DNA of 8,579 nt from contig JAIFMA010000221.1 of assembly GCA_020048795.1 (NCBI GenBank), positions 1 through 8,579 of the forward strand, given 5' to 3'. Made by a program: the position numbers and the translations under genes. The notes beneath the pieces were generated by a model that worked only from the letters and a program-made list of their open reading frames with translations, had not been told where the DNA came from and did no database searches. Every line of letters begins with the position of its first letter. Within the stretch, counting starts at the first letter, position 1. Shown here one piece after another: positions 1 to 5,823 of this stretch. This stretch comes from Rhodoferax sp. GTDB lineage: Bacteria; Pseudomonadota; Gammaproteobacteria; Burkholderiales; Burkholderiaceae_C.

Positions 1-703
1 CGATGAAAGGCTGTGGCGCATACAGGCAACCGGCGGGCATGGGGCCACCAAACACCTTTTCTGACTCGGCTGGCAGGCGGGTGTCCGACACAATTTTCAG
101 GTCGCCCGAGCGCAGCAGCAGGGTGATGACGGGGTCGAGATTGCTCATGGCATCGATCTGGCCGGTGCGCATGGCGGCCACGGCGCCGCTGCCCGTGCCC
201 ACGCCAATGATGCTGACATCACCGGGCTTCAGGCCCGCTTTGGCCAGCAAAAAGTTCACCATCACATTGGTGGAGCTGCCAGGTGCCGACACACCAATCT
301 TTTTGCCTTTGAGATCAGCAATGGTCTTGAAGTTGGGCAGGGTCTTGGGGTTGATGCCCAGCACAATTTGCGGCGTGGCGCCCTGTAGCACAAAGGCGCG
401 CATGGGCTGGCCCTTGAACTGCATGTTGACCGTGTGTTCAAACGCGCCTGAGACCACATCGGCGCTGCCGCCCACCACCGCTTGCAGTGCCTTGGCACCG
501 CCGGCGAAGTCGACAATGGTCACGTCCAGCCCCTCGGCCTTGAAATAGCCCATTTGTTCGGCAATGGTCAGTGGCAGGTAATACAGCAGGTTTTTGCCGC
601 CCACGGCCAGTGTGAGCTTGGGTTTTTCGAGTGGCTGGGCGGTGGCCCACAGGGGCAGTGAGGCTGCGGCCATCGTGCCGAGGATGAGTTCGCGTCGTTG
701 CAT
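1..703 (-). CDS. ABC transporter periplasmic substrate-binding protein, NMT1/THI5 (NitT/TauT) type, partial
   Basis: The 234 visible codons start with ATG at 703 and run off the left edge, so the C-terminus is missing. The N-terminus is an export signal: MQRRELIL, a hydrophobic stretch, then A20-T21-A22 before Q23 as a likely signal peptidase site. The arginine pair makes a Tat signal possible but not proven. The mature part has the NMT1/THI5 (SsuA/TauA-like) pattern: a TIAEQMGYFKAEGLDV segment, then GGAKALQAVVGGSADV, then DLKGKKIGVSAPGSSTN, which in this family line the ligand cleft. It should capture a small organic solute in the periplasm and hand it to an ABC permease and ATPase not seen here. 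GGAG at 714-717 lies 10 bases before the ATG. It follows the MFS gene by 57 bases on the same strand and probably shares its transcript. The ligand cannot be told from sequence; a binding protein of another transporter class is less likely. Confidence 0.85.
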   Translation of the reverse strand, partial: MQRRELILGTMAAASLPLWATAQPLEKPKLTLAVGGKNLLYYLPLTIAEQMGYFKAEGLDVTIVDFAGGAKALQAVVGGSADVVSGAFEHTVNMQFKGQPMRAFVLQGATPQIVLGINPKTLPNFKTIADLKGKKIGVSAPGSSTNVMVNFLLAKAGLKPGDVSIIGVGTGSGAVAAMRTGQIDAMSNLDPVITLLLRSGDLKIVSDTRLPAESEKVFGGPMPAGCLYAPQPFI

Positions 704-760
704 GTGAGAGGGTCTCCAAAAGTTGGGGAAAAGCAGGGCAATCTGCGCGCCCCGTCAGCG

Positions 761-1930
761 TTAAATCATACCCGCCCGCGTTGGCCGCCTGGCCAGCCAA
801 ACAATGGCAGCCCCGGTGAATGCCACCGGGATCAGTGAGCCAGCATTGAGCCACTGCCAGCCACTGGTGGTGACCAGCACACCCGAACTGAATGAGCTCA
901 GGGCCGTGGTGGCAAAGACAAAAAAGTTCAAAGCCCCCTGTGCCCGGTCTTTTTCGGCCGGGGTGTAGGTTTGTAATGACAGGGTGGTGCTGCCGGTAAA
1001 CAGAAAATTCCAGCCCACACCCAGCAAAAACAGCGCAATCAGAAACTGGTGCAAGTCCACCCCGGTCAGTGCCACCGCAATACACAGCGCGTTCAGCAGC
1101 ACCCCCACGCCCATGATCGGCAACACGCCAAAGCGCTTGATCAGGTGCCCGGTAAAAAAGCCCGGCGCAAACATGCCAATCACATGCCACTCCAGCACCA
1201 GCGCCGCATCACTGAACGGCAGGCTGCACTGCTGCATGGCCAGCGGCGTGGCGGCCATCAGCAGGTTCATGACACCAAAACCCAGGGCTCCGGTGACCGC
1301 CGCCACCACAAATACCGGCTGGCGCAAGATCTGTCCCAAGGGCCGACCGTCACCTGAAGCCTGTTTGGGCGGCAGTGGCGGGAAGGTGATGAAGTGCAGT
1401 ACCCCCATCGACACCAGCGCCACGCCCGCCAGGGCCAGGTAGGCACCGACAAACGGCACCTCGGTCAGCGTGCGCGTCTGTGCGGCCAGATTGGGCCCCA
1501 GCACCGCGCCTATGAGTCCGCCCGCCATCACCAGCGACACGGCTTTCTCGCGAAAACCAGCGCCAGCCAGTTCGGCAGCGGCAAACCGGTACAAGTTGCC
1601 GTTGGCGTTGTAGTAGCCGGCCACCAGCGTGGCCGCGCACAGCAGCCAGAAGTTTTTGCTTACCGCCGCATAGGCGCACAGCAACGCGCTGCCCAGCGCC
1701 ACCAGCAGACCAAACTGAAACGAGGCCTTGCGGCCAAACCGGTGCTGGGTTTGGGCCACCAGCGCGGTCGACAGCGCCCCGCCCACCACATAGCCCATCA
1801 CCGGCAGCGTGGCCATCCAGCCCAGCGGTGCCAGACTGAAGCCGACCAGGCCGTTGATGGCGATAAAGGTGACGTTGTTGGTCAGGAACAAGCCCTGACA
1901 GATGGCCAGCAGCCAAAGGTGCCGGTTCAT
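761..1930 (-). CDS. MFS transporter
   Basis: A 389-residue integral membrane protein with about twelve hydrophobic segments, the usual length for the major facilitator superfamily. The loop between the second and third helices carries a reduced motif A, HRFGRK at residues 63-68. The C-terminal half has YTPAEKDRAQGALNFF followed by a GW pair, a pattern common in small uncharacterised bacterial MFS carriers. It should be a proton-coupled inner-membrane carrier for a small solute; the substrate and direction are unknown. Its ATG at 1930-1928 overlaps the cupin stop codon as ATGA, which points to translational coupling. The substrate-binding protein gene follows 57 bases downstream. The first helix is unusually polar near residues 17-19 (TNN). 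Confidence 0.9.
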   Translation of the reverse strand: MNRHLWLLAICQGLFLTNNVTFIAINGLVGFSLAPLGWMATLPVMGYVVGGALSTALVAQTQHRFGRKASFQFGLLVALGSALLCAYAAVSKNFWLLCAATLVAGYYNANGNLYRFAAAELAGAGFREKAVSLVMAGGLIGAVLGPNLAAQTRTLTEVPFVGAYLALAGVALVSMGVLHFITFPPLPPKQASGDGRPLGQILRQPVFVVAAVTGALGFGVMNLLMAATPLAMQQCSLPFSDAALVLEWHVIGMFAPGFFTGHLIKRFGVLPIMGVGVLLNALCIAVALTGVDLHQFLIALFLLGVGWNFLFTGSTTLSLQTYTPAEKDRAQGALNFFVFATTALSSFSSGVLVTTSGWQWLNAGSLIPVAFTGAAIVWLARRPTRAGMI

Positions 1931-2430
1931 CTTGACTGCCGCGTGAGTTCAGCAATGAGCTGGCGGTGCCGGGGAAAATCGGCCTGCAAGGCACACCGAT
2001 CAGCCAGACAAAAATCAGCAAAATCAAACCCCGGTGCCACGGTGCAGCCGACCAGTGAAAAGGCCCCGCCGGCTGCAACCCTGGAGGCAAACCAGGTGTT
2101 TGCCGGGACCACGTGTTGATGCACATCACCCCTCAAGATGTCCGGCCCCAACCGGGTGCGCTGAAGTTCGCCGCTGGTCGGGAGCTCCAGCACATCGAGC
2201 GCCTGCCCGGCATAGAAATGCCACATCTCATCGGACTTGATGCGATGAAACGCTGAAAAGTTGTCTTTTTCGAGCAGGAAGTAGATTGCGGTACTGGCGC
2301 TTCGCTGAGCCGCGTTATCGGTGGCAGCATTGATCAGTTGCTTGCAACGGTAAGTTTCCCTGAAGAAACCGCCCTCCGGATGGGCTTGCAATCCGAGGGT
2401 GTTGACATAGGCTTGGGCATTGGGGGTCAT
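1927..2430 (-). CDS. DUF985 family cupin (Cupin_5)
   Basis: A 167-residue protein with the hallmarks of the DUF985/Cupin_5 family: HPEGGFFRETYR near the N-terminus (residues 17-28), FHRIKSDEMWHFYAG in the middle, and GCTVAPGFDFADF near the C-terminus. It spans the usual length of the family and appears complete. It folds as a single-domain cytoplasmic beta-barrel cupin; homologues occur in bacteria, yeast and plants, and a sugar or nucleotide-sugar-like ligand has been suggested for some, but no general reaction is established. The ATG at 2430 has no recognisable Shine-Dalgarno sequence and no in-frame start lies just upstream, so start choice rests on the family N-terminus. The stop codon overlaps the start of the MFS gene, so the two are probably co-translated and may work on the same compound. 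Confidence 0.9.
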   Translation of the reverse strand: MTPNAQAYVNTLGLQAHPEGGFFRETYRCKQLINAATDNAAQRSASTAIYFLLEKDNFSAFHRIKSDEMWHFYAGQALDVLELPTSGELQRTRLGPDILRGDVHQHVVPANTWFASRVAAGGAFSLVGCTVAPGFDFADFCLADRCALQADFPRHRQLIAELTRQSR

Positions 2431-2474
2431 GGGGCGATGGGGAAAATTTGGCGCTCTGGAGAGTCGAGCTGAAA

Positions 2475-2503
2475 ATGATAAGTTGTTCCAGCAAGCGACT
2501 CAA
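2475..2503 (-). promoter_or_regulatory. Candidate sigma70-type promoter of the cupin-MFS unit
   Basis: On the minus strand TTGAGT (2503-2498) and TATCAT (2480-2475) are separated by exactly 17 bases. Transcription would begin near 2467, giving a leader of roughly 35-40 bases before the cupin ATG at 2430. The match is four of six at each box, so this is a plausible but unproven promoter. No operator-like palindrome overlaps it. Confidence 0.4.
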
Positions 2504-2514
2504 CCCGCCGCATC

Positions 2515-2562
2515 CTGGCTGTAGTTAGTCTGCACTGTAACTTCGATGGTGGCTCCAGCCAG
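2515..2562. repeat. Inverted repeat CTGGCTG/CAGCCAG between two minus-strand genes
   Basis: CTGGCTG at 2515-2521 and CAGCCAG at 2556-2562 can pair around a 34-base loop. A smaller pairing, AGTTA (2523-2527) with TAACT (2538-2542), lies inside. It sits just downstream of the stop codon of the exported-protein gene (2565) and upstream of the cupin promoter. There is no T-run on either side, so it is not a standard intrinsic terminator. It may still protect the 3' end of the upstream transcript or be chance. Confidence 0.25.
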
Positions 2563-2564
2563 AG

Positions 2565-3554
2565 TCAACGACTTCCGTTCCACCCGTGGTTCTGGCCTTG
2601 CCAGGTGAAATACCCGCTGAACGAGCGCCCATTGGTGTCGATGACCCACTTGAACGGACCACTGTTTTTTGAGTTCGGGTCGGTCCAGGTTCCGCTCAGG
2701 GTGTTGCCCGATAGTGAACCCTGAATCTGACCCGCAAGTACGCCATTTTCATAGCTGCCAGAGACGCTGCTGCCGCTTTGCGTCAGATCGAGTGCCCCGG
2801 CCGTGTAGGCGGAGGCCAGATGCCATCTTCCCGCCCAAACCGTGTGTGCAGATGGCGCGGCGGAACTCGCCGATGGGCCTGTGCCCTGTGCAGCGACAAC
2901 TCCATCTTGGTACTGTCTGGCGCATCTGATGAGCAGGGTGCGCAGCTCCTCTGCTTGACGTGCAGCAGGTATCAGGGACTTCATCTGTTCGTCGGCATGG
3001 CGCGCCATCTTCTCAAGGCCGCGCAAGGCAGCAGCCCGGTTGACCAGACTGCTTGCATCGGCGTAACTGCCCAGAAAGTCCTCTGAAGCCGTTTCCATCT
3101 GAACCAGCATCTGGCCCAGCAGCGGCATGGGCGCGGTCACCAGGGCCGCCGTCACATTGACCAGCGCGTCGTTCACCAACTTGCCTTGCACATCACGAAT
3201 CAGGGTATAGGCTTCAGTGACGGCCTTTTTGGCATTGAGGTCGTGAATCTGACGCAAGTAGTCGTACACCTGCGAGATTTGCTGTAGCCGCCGCTGCACT
3301 GCTGCTAGGTCTGCGCTGATCACGGATTCACCAGCAGCGGCCTGTTTGTACCGGGCAAGGTTCTCGCCTTCGCGTTGGCAGGCCCCAGGGTTTCCACTGG
3401 CCAGTGCCGACTTCAGGCGTGCGCGCATCTCGCCCACGGCCTGAGCCTCGGCGGCATTGGTGTGCAGTGTCTGCGCGGTCGCCTGCCCGCCAAATACCAG
3501 TGCCAGCAGCCCCATGGTCAGCACGACCGTGTGCCGATGCTTTGGTGTTTTCAC
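2565..3554 (-). CDS. Exported protein of unknown function, helical N-domain plus beta-rich C-domain
   Basis: A 329-residue protein starting at GTG 3554, chosen because AAAGGAG (3568-3562) lies seven bases upstream and because the signal peptide then begins properly; an ATG 12 codons further upstream has no such site. Residues 1-27 form a signal peptide (KTPKHRH, a hydrophobic core, A25-T26-A27 before Q28). Residues about 28-225 are predicted helical, rich in Ala, Gln, Arg and Leu, with two cysteines (C59, C211) that could form a disulfide in the periplasm. A Ser/Ala/Pro-rich linker leads to residues 239-329, a compact domain spaced by W/G motifs (WAGRWHLAS, SGSYENG, GNTLSGTW, GPFKWVI, FSGYFTW, GWNGSR), suggesting a small antiparallel beta-barrel or sheet. 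I do not recognise the gene. Location in the periplasm or outer envelope is an inference from the signal peptide. It stands alone at the head of the minus-strand block. Confidence 0.8.
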   Translation of the reverse strand: MKTPKHRHTVVLTMGLLALVFGGQATAQTLHTNAAEAQAVGEMRARLKSALASGNPGACQREGENLARYKQAAAGESVISADLAAVQRRLQQISQVYDYLRQIHDLNAKKAVTEAYTLIRDVQGKLVNDALVNVTAALVTAPMPLLGQMLVQMETASEDFLGSYADASSLVNRAAALRGLEKMARHADEQMKSLIPAARQAEELRTLLIRCARQYQDGVVAAQGTGPSASSAAPSAHTVWAGRWHLASAYTAGALDLTQSGSSVSGSYENGVLAGQIQGSLSGNTLSGTWTDPNSKNSGPFKWVIDTNGRSFSGYFTWQGQNHGWNGSR

Positions 3555-3561
3555 TGTAATA

Positions 3562-3568
3562 CTCCTTT
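3562..3568 (-). promoter_or_regulatory. Ribosome binding site that fixes the GTG start at 3554
   Basis: AAAGGAG on the minus strand, seven bases before GTG 3554. It decides for the 329-residue form over the 341-residue form starting at ATG 3590, because the longer form would have an unlikely polar extension before the signal peptide. Confidence 0.75.
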
Positions 3569-3627
3569 GACCAGAACAAATCAAGCTCATCCAGACCCTA
3601 GGAGCCTGTCGGACTTATGGAACATCG

Positions 3628-3685
3628 GCTGCGAATCGACCGCAGCGGTCCATTTTGCCTGACCTCGCTTGGGCCGATTCTCGCT
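3628..3685. repeat. Nested, mutually exclusive inverted repeats; possible mobile-element or REP-like remnant
   Basis: GACCGC-A-GCGGTC (3638-3650) is a perfect six-base inverted repeat. GCTGCG (3628-3633) pairs with CGCAGC (3641-3646), which uses part of the same bases, so the two pairings exclude each other. A third, imperfect pairing joins GCGAATCGACC (3631-3641) with GGCCGATTCTCGC further right (about 3673-3685). The preceding GGAGCCTGTCGGACTT (3601-3616) resembles sequence I associate with insertion-element ends in Comamonadaceae, but that is recall and not proof. No transposase gene is present. Confidence 0.3.
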
Positions 3686-3690
3686 ACTGA

Positions 3691-3810
3691 TGCCATCTGC
3701 AGGCCTTGGCTCACCTCAAAAAGGCAGTAGACCGGGTGCCAGCCAGCGTGACCAAGTACTGGCGCATGGATTTGCAGTGCAAGGTCATGGATAAGTGCTT
3801 GCGGCGATAA
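3691..3810 (+). pseudogene. Orphan coding-like tail without a start codon
   Basis: Between an in-frame TGA at 3688-3690 and TAA at 3808-3810 there are 39 codons that read like the C-terminus of a real protein (HLKKAVDRVPASVTKYWR, then MDLQCKV and CLRR). Codon choice is ordinary for the neighbourhood. There is no start codon with a ribosome binding site and no upstream continuation in frame. It could be the surviving end of a gene lost by deletion or insertion, or chance. The family is not recognised. Confidence 0.25.
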
Positions 3811-3857
3811 AATGCAGACTCACGGGACGTCGCTATCGGCCCGGCAAGGAGTGATGG

Positions 3858-4610
3858 ATGGATATTTGGGAATGTTCGGCCGTCGTGACCGGTGCTGCGT
3901 CGGGTCTGGGCGCGGAGACGGCGCGCTACCTCGCCGAGGCGGGTGCCAAAGTGACGGTGATCGACATCGACGGTGCCGGTGTGCAAAAAATTGCCGATGA
4001 GATTGGCGGTCTGGCCATTCCTTGTGACGTGGCTGACTCACTTTCCCTTGAGAATGCCTTGGCCACCGCACGCCAGGCACATGGCGCTGCCCGGGTGTTG
4101 GTGCATTGTGTGGGCCGTGGGCATTCTGCACCCATCGTCGGCCCGAACGGCCCCATGCCGCTGGAAGATTTTCGCCAGTTGGTTGAAGTGAACCTGATTT
4201 CAACCTTCAACATGATGCGACTGGCCGCCGCTGACATGGCCAAACTCGATCCCCTGGAAAACGGCGAACGGGGTGTCATCCTGTCAACCGCCTCGGTTTC
4301 GGCCTACGAAGGACAAAGCGGAGAGGCCGCCTATTCAGGTTCCAAGGGCGGTGTCATCAGCATGATTTTGCCGGCCGCCCGCGAACTCGGCCCCCTGGGC
4401 ATTCGTGTGGTCGGCATCGCACCCGGTCTGTTTGGCACGCAGACCCTGTTCAACATGGAAAAAAACCTGGATTCCCGGATTGCCCATCACATCCCGTTTC
4501 CGCACCGTTTTGGCGATGCTGCCGAGTTTGCCATGCTGGTCATTCACGTTCTGAACAATGTCATGATCAATGGCACCGTGCTGCGCCTTGATGGCGGCTA
4601 TCACCGCTGA
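3858..4610 (+). CDS. SDR family NAD-dependent dehydrogenase, HSD10-like
   Basis: A 250-residue cytoplasmic short-chain dehydrogenase/reductase, full length. The cofactor loop TGAASGLG is at residues 11-18, and D36 at the end of the second strand favours NAD over NADP. The catalytic tetrad is N112, S146, Y159 and K163 (Y-x3-K). The segment ASVSAYEGQSGEAAYSGSKGG and the IAPGLFGT motif resemble the 3-hydroxyacyl-CoA/17-beta-hydroxysteroid dehydrogenase type 10 group, so a 3-hydroxyacyl-CoA, hydroxy acid or secondary alcohol substrate is likely; a sugar alcohol substrate cannot be ruled out. The usual NNAG motif after the fourth strand is replaced by HCVG (residues 83-86). ATG 3858 is chosen because AAGGAG at 3846-3851 lies six bases before it; the ATG at 3854 is too close and in another frame. 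The DUF299 gene follows after 17 bases, so the two are likely one operon. Confidence 0.92.
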   Translation: MDIWECSAVVTGAASGLGAETARYLAEAGAKVTVIDIDGAGVQKIADEIGGLAIPCDVADSLSLENALATARQAHGAARVLVHCVGRGHSAPIVGPNGPMPLEDFRQLVEVNLISTFNMMRLAAADMAKLDPLENGERGVILSTASVSAYEGQSGEAAYSGSKGGVISMILPAARELGPLGIRVVGIAPGLFGTQTLFNMEKNLDSRIAHHIPFPHRFGDAAEFAMLVIHVLNNVMINGTVLRLDGGYHR

Positions 4611-4627
4611 TCTGGCCGAAGAATTTC

Positions 4628-5470
4628 ATGGACGCTCTGGACCCCGGTGTGAAAAAGACCCTGGTTTTTCACCTCATCTCGCATGCCTCCGGTGAATTGA
4701 TCGAGATGCTGGCCCGCAACGCGGTGGCCCAACTCGAAGGGGTTCACCTTGAGCGCAAACTGTGGAAGCGGGTGCGTCGCATGGGCCAGCTTCCAGAGAT
4801 ACTGGCGGCTGTGGCAGATTCACCGGGCTTCGTCCTGCACAGTATCAGCGACACCGATATTCGCCAGGCGATTGAGGAAGCGTGCAGGCGGCTGGGTGTG
4901 CCGTGCCAGTTCGCACTGGAGCCACTGCTTGGCCGGCTCGCCAGTTACACCAGTGCGGCTGTGCAGCTTCACACCAGTTCAGGCAACGTCTACGACGAAG
5001 ACTACTACCTTCGGGTTGAGGCCATGAAGTACACGCTGGCCCATGATGATGGGGTTGCCAGCGACGATCTGATCAACGCAGACGTGATCATTGTCGGTGT
5101 GTCACGCGCCACCAAGACACCCACTTGCATGTACCTGGCCTCACGCGGCATCAAAGCCGCCAACGTGCCATTGGTACCGGGGGTTCAGATACCGGTGGCT
5201 CTGGTGAGCCCGCAGGCACCGTTGATTGTTGGGTTGATCGTTGATCCGGCACGGCTCTCTTTGATCCGATCTGCCCGCCTGGAATCACTGCATCAACGCG
5301 AAAACACTGCTTACAGCAGTTTTGATGCCTTGCGCAAGGAGTTGCTGGCGGCGCGGCGCCTGTTTATTCTGCACGGCTGGCCGATCATCGATGTGACCAA
5401 TCTCTCCATCGAGCAAACTGCAGCAACCATCATCGACATGCTGGAGGCCCGCGCCGCCGGTCAAGCTTAG
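4628..5470 (+). CDS. DUF299 kinase/pyrophosphorylase (PEP synthase or PPDK regulatory protein family), divergent
   Basis: A 280-residue cytoplasmic protein matching the DUF299 (Kinase-PPPase) family along its whole length. Members inactivate and reactivate PEP synthetase or pyruvate phosphate dikinase by ADP-dependent threonine phosphorylation and phosphate-dependent dephosphorylation. Visible signatures are the P-loop GVSRATKT at residues 157-164 followed by PTCMYLASRGIKAANVPL, and EAMKYTLAHDDG at 131-142. The N-terminal family motif, normally SD-x-TGE, reads SHASGE (18-23): the aspartate is missing. No PEP synthetase or PPDK gene is in the window, whereas in many betaproteobacteria the regulator is next to ppsA; so this may be a second, specialised paralogue. 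The ribosome binding site is weak (GAAGAA, 4618-4623). It probably shares a transcript with the SDR gene 17 bases upstream. Confidence 0.88.
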   Translation: MDALDPGVKKTLVFHLISHASGELIEMLARNAVAQLEGVHLERKLWKRVRRMGQLPEILAAVADSPGFVLHSISDTDIRQAIEEACRRLGVPCQFALEPLLGRLASYTSAAVQLHTSSGNVYDEDYYLRVEAMKYTLAHDDGVASDDLINADVIIVGVSRATKTPTCMYLASRGIKAANVPLVPGVQIPVALVSPQAPLIVGLIVDPARLSLIRSARLESLHQRENTAYSSFDALRKELLAARRLFILHGWPIIDVTNLSIEQTAATIIDMLEARAAGQA

Positions 5471-5496
5471 CCGCATCGGTCGCGCCTGGACGGCGT

Positions 5497-5523
5497 GGCT
5501 TGTTGATGGCTGGCCGACAAGCC
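5497..5523. repeat. Inverted repeat GGCTTGT/ACAAGCC
   Basis: GGCTTGT (5497-5503) pairs with ACAAGCC (5517-5523) across a 13-base loop, and a T-G pair can extend it. It lies 27 bases after the stop codon of the DUF299 gene, where a terminator would be expected, but no T-run follows. It may stabilise the 3' end of the SDR-DUF299 transcript. Confidence 0.35.
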
Positions 5524-5546
5524 CCGAGCAGGTGCGTGATGCCATT

Positions 5547-5576
5547 GCTAAGTCATTCGTGTCGTTGTTGCTTAGC
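5547..5576. repeat. Inverted repeat GCTAAG/CTTAGC
   Basis: GCTAAG (5547-5552) and CTTAGC (5571-5576) are perfect six-base arms around an 18-base T/G-rich loop. Second of three inverted repeats in this spacer. No terminator-like T-run on either strand. Confidence 0.3.
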
Positions 5577-5584
5577 CTTGTCCT

Positions 5585-5608
5585 CCCATGCATCTGAAGA
5601 TGCATGGG
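5585..5608. repeat. Perfect 10-base-pair hairpin with TGAA loop
   Basis: CCCATGCATC (5585-5594), loop TGAA, GATGCATGGG (5599-5608). The stem can be lengthened by GTC (5580-5582) pairing with GAC (5609-5611) past a two-base bulge. Ten perfect base pairs closed by a four-base loop is unlikely by chance in so short a spacer. Neither strand shows a following T-run, so it is not a classical intrinsic terminator; a transcript-end stabiliser, a structured small RNA or part of a mobile element are the alternatives. Confidence 0.6.
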
Positions 5609-5737
5609 GACGAGCCAGTGCGCTGCCTGCGGCTTCGCGCCTGGACACCAATGATTTGGAAATGGAATGAGACCCGGGCTGGCGTGTTTGGCCAGGCGAG
5701 CGATTCACACATAGTTCGATCAAATTGGTGATAATTG

Positions 5738-5776
5738 TTGTTCAATCATTCCATTTTGATGTATGATATTTATCAT
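5738..5776 (+). promoter_or_regulatory. Candidate promoter and operator of the sugar operon
   Basis: TTGTTC (5738-5743) and TATGAT (5762-5767) are 18 bases apart; the -10 match is five of six, the -35 match only three of six. A palindrome ATGATA-TT-TATCAT (5763-5776) lies directly over the -10 box and would suit a dimeric repressor. The leader to ATG 5839 would be about 65 bases. Other weaker pairs (for example TTGAAG 5778-5783 with TATTGT 5801-5806) are possible, so the exact start is uncertain. The DeoR-type regulator encoded at the right edge is an obvious but untested candidate to bind here. Confidence 0.4.
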
Positions 5777-5823
5777 TTTGAAGCAATTGACTTGATATCT
5801 TATTGTTTTGATGCCATTTTGAT
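5751..5823 (+). repeat. Short direct repeats CATTTTGAT in the promoter zone
   Basis: CCATTTTGAT is exact at 5751-5760 and 5814-5823. Near copies are CATTTTGAA at 5774-5782 and GTTTTGATG around 5805-5813. GTTCGATCA (5714-5722) and GTTCAATCA (5740-5748) form a second pair 26 bases apart. Repeated sites like these commonly serve as regulator half-sites; here they flank the candidate -10 box. Confidence 0.35.

Larger units (their letters stand above)
3555..3857. other. Divergent intergenic region, 303 bases
   Basis: This stretch separates the exported-protein gene (minus) from the SDR gene (plus) and must hold promoters for both. No convincing sigma70 pair is visible; TAAAAT at 3808-3813 could serve as a -10 box for the SDR unit but has no good partner upstream. 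The middle (3601-3700) carries nested inverted repeats and has the look of a repeat or insertion-sequence end, and 3691-3810 carries an orphan coding-like tail. Both are listed separately. Confidence 0.6.
5480..5646. repeat. 12-base direct repeats bracketing a 143-base structured segment
   Basis: TCGCGCCTGGAC occurs at 5480-5491 and again at 5635-5646. The 143 bases between carry three separate inverted repeats (5497-5523, 5547-5576, 5585-5608). Direct repeats around a small hairpin-rich block could be target duplications of a miniature element, or the product of slippage. No terminal inverted repeats of the block itself are evident, so the mobile-element reading is weak. Confidence 0.35.

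Noticed and set aside
3..548. 181-codon open frame on the plus strand
   Set aside because: It is opposite the substrate-binding protein gene, whose minus-strand product shows clear family motifs and a signal peptide; the plus-strand product has no recognisable features.
725..756. Possible terminator between the MFS and binding-protein genes (short GCAG/CTGC stem followed by TTTT on the minus strand)
   Set aside because: The stem is only four base pairs; the signal is too weak to call and would separate genes that look co-transcribed.
438..1190. 250-codon minus-strand frame spanning the MFS gene end and the binding-protein start
   Set aside because: It runs through two better-supported genes in another frame and its product is Arg/His/Cys-rich without motifs, as expected of a shadow in GC-rich DNA.
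1350..2129. 259-codon minus-strand frame over the cupin/MFS junction
   Set aside because: It is out of frame with two convincing family proteins and reads as low-quality Gly/Arg-rich sequence.
3556..3584. TTGATT and TATTAC 17 bases apart on the minus strand before the exported-protein gene
   Set aside because: The -10-like box would lie downstream of the ribosome binding site and almost at the GTG, so transcripts would lack the site that fixes the start.
5787..5815. TTGACT as a -35 box of the sugar operon
   Set aside because: The -35 match is good, but no acceptable -10 box lies 16-18 bases downstream.
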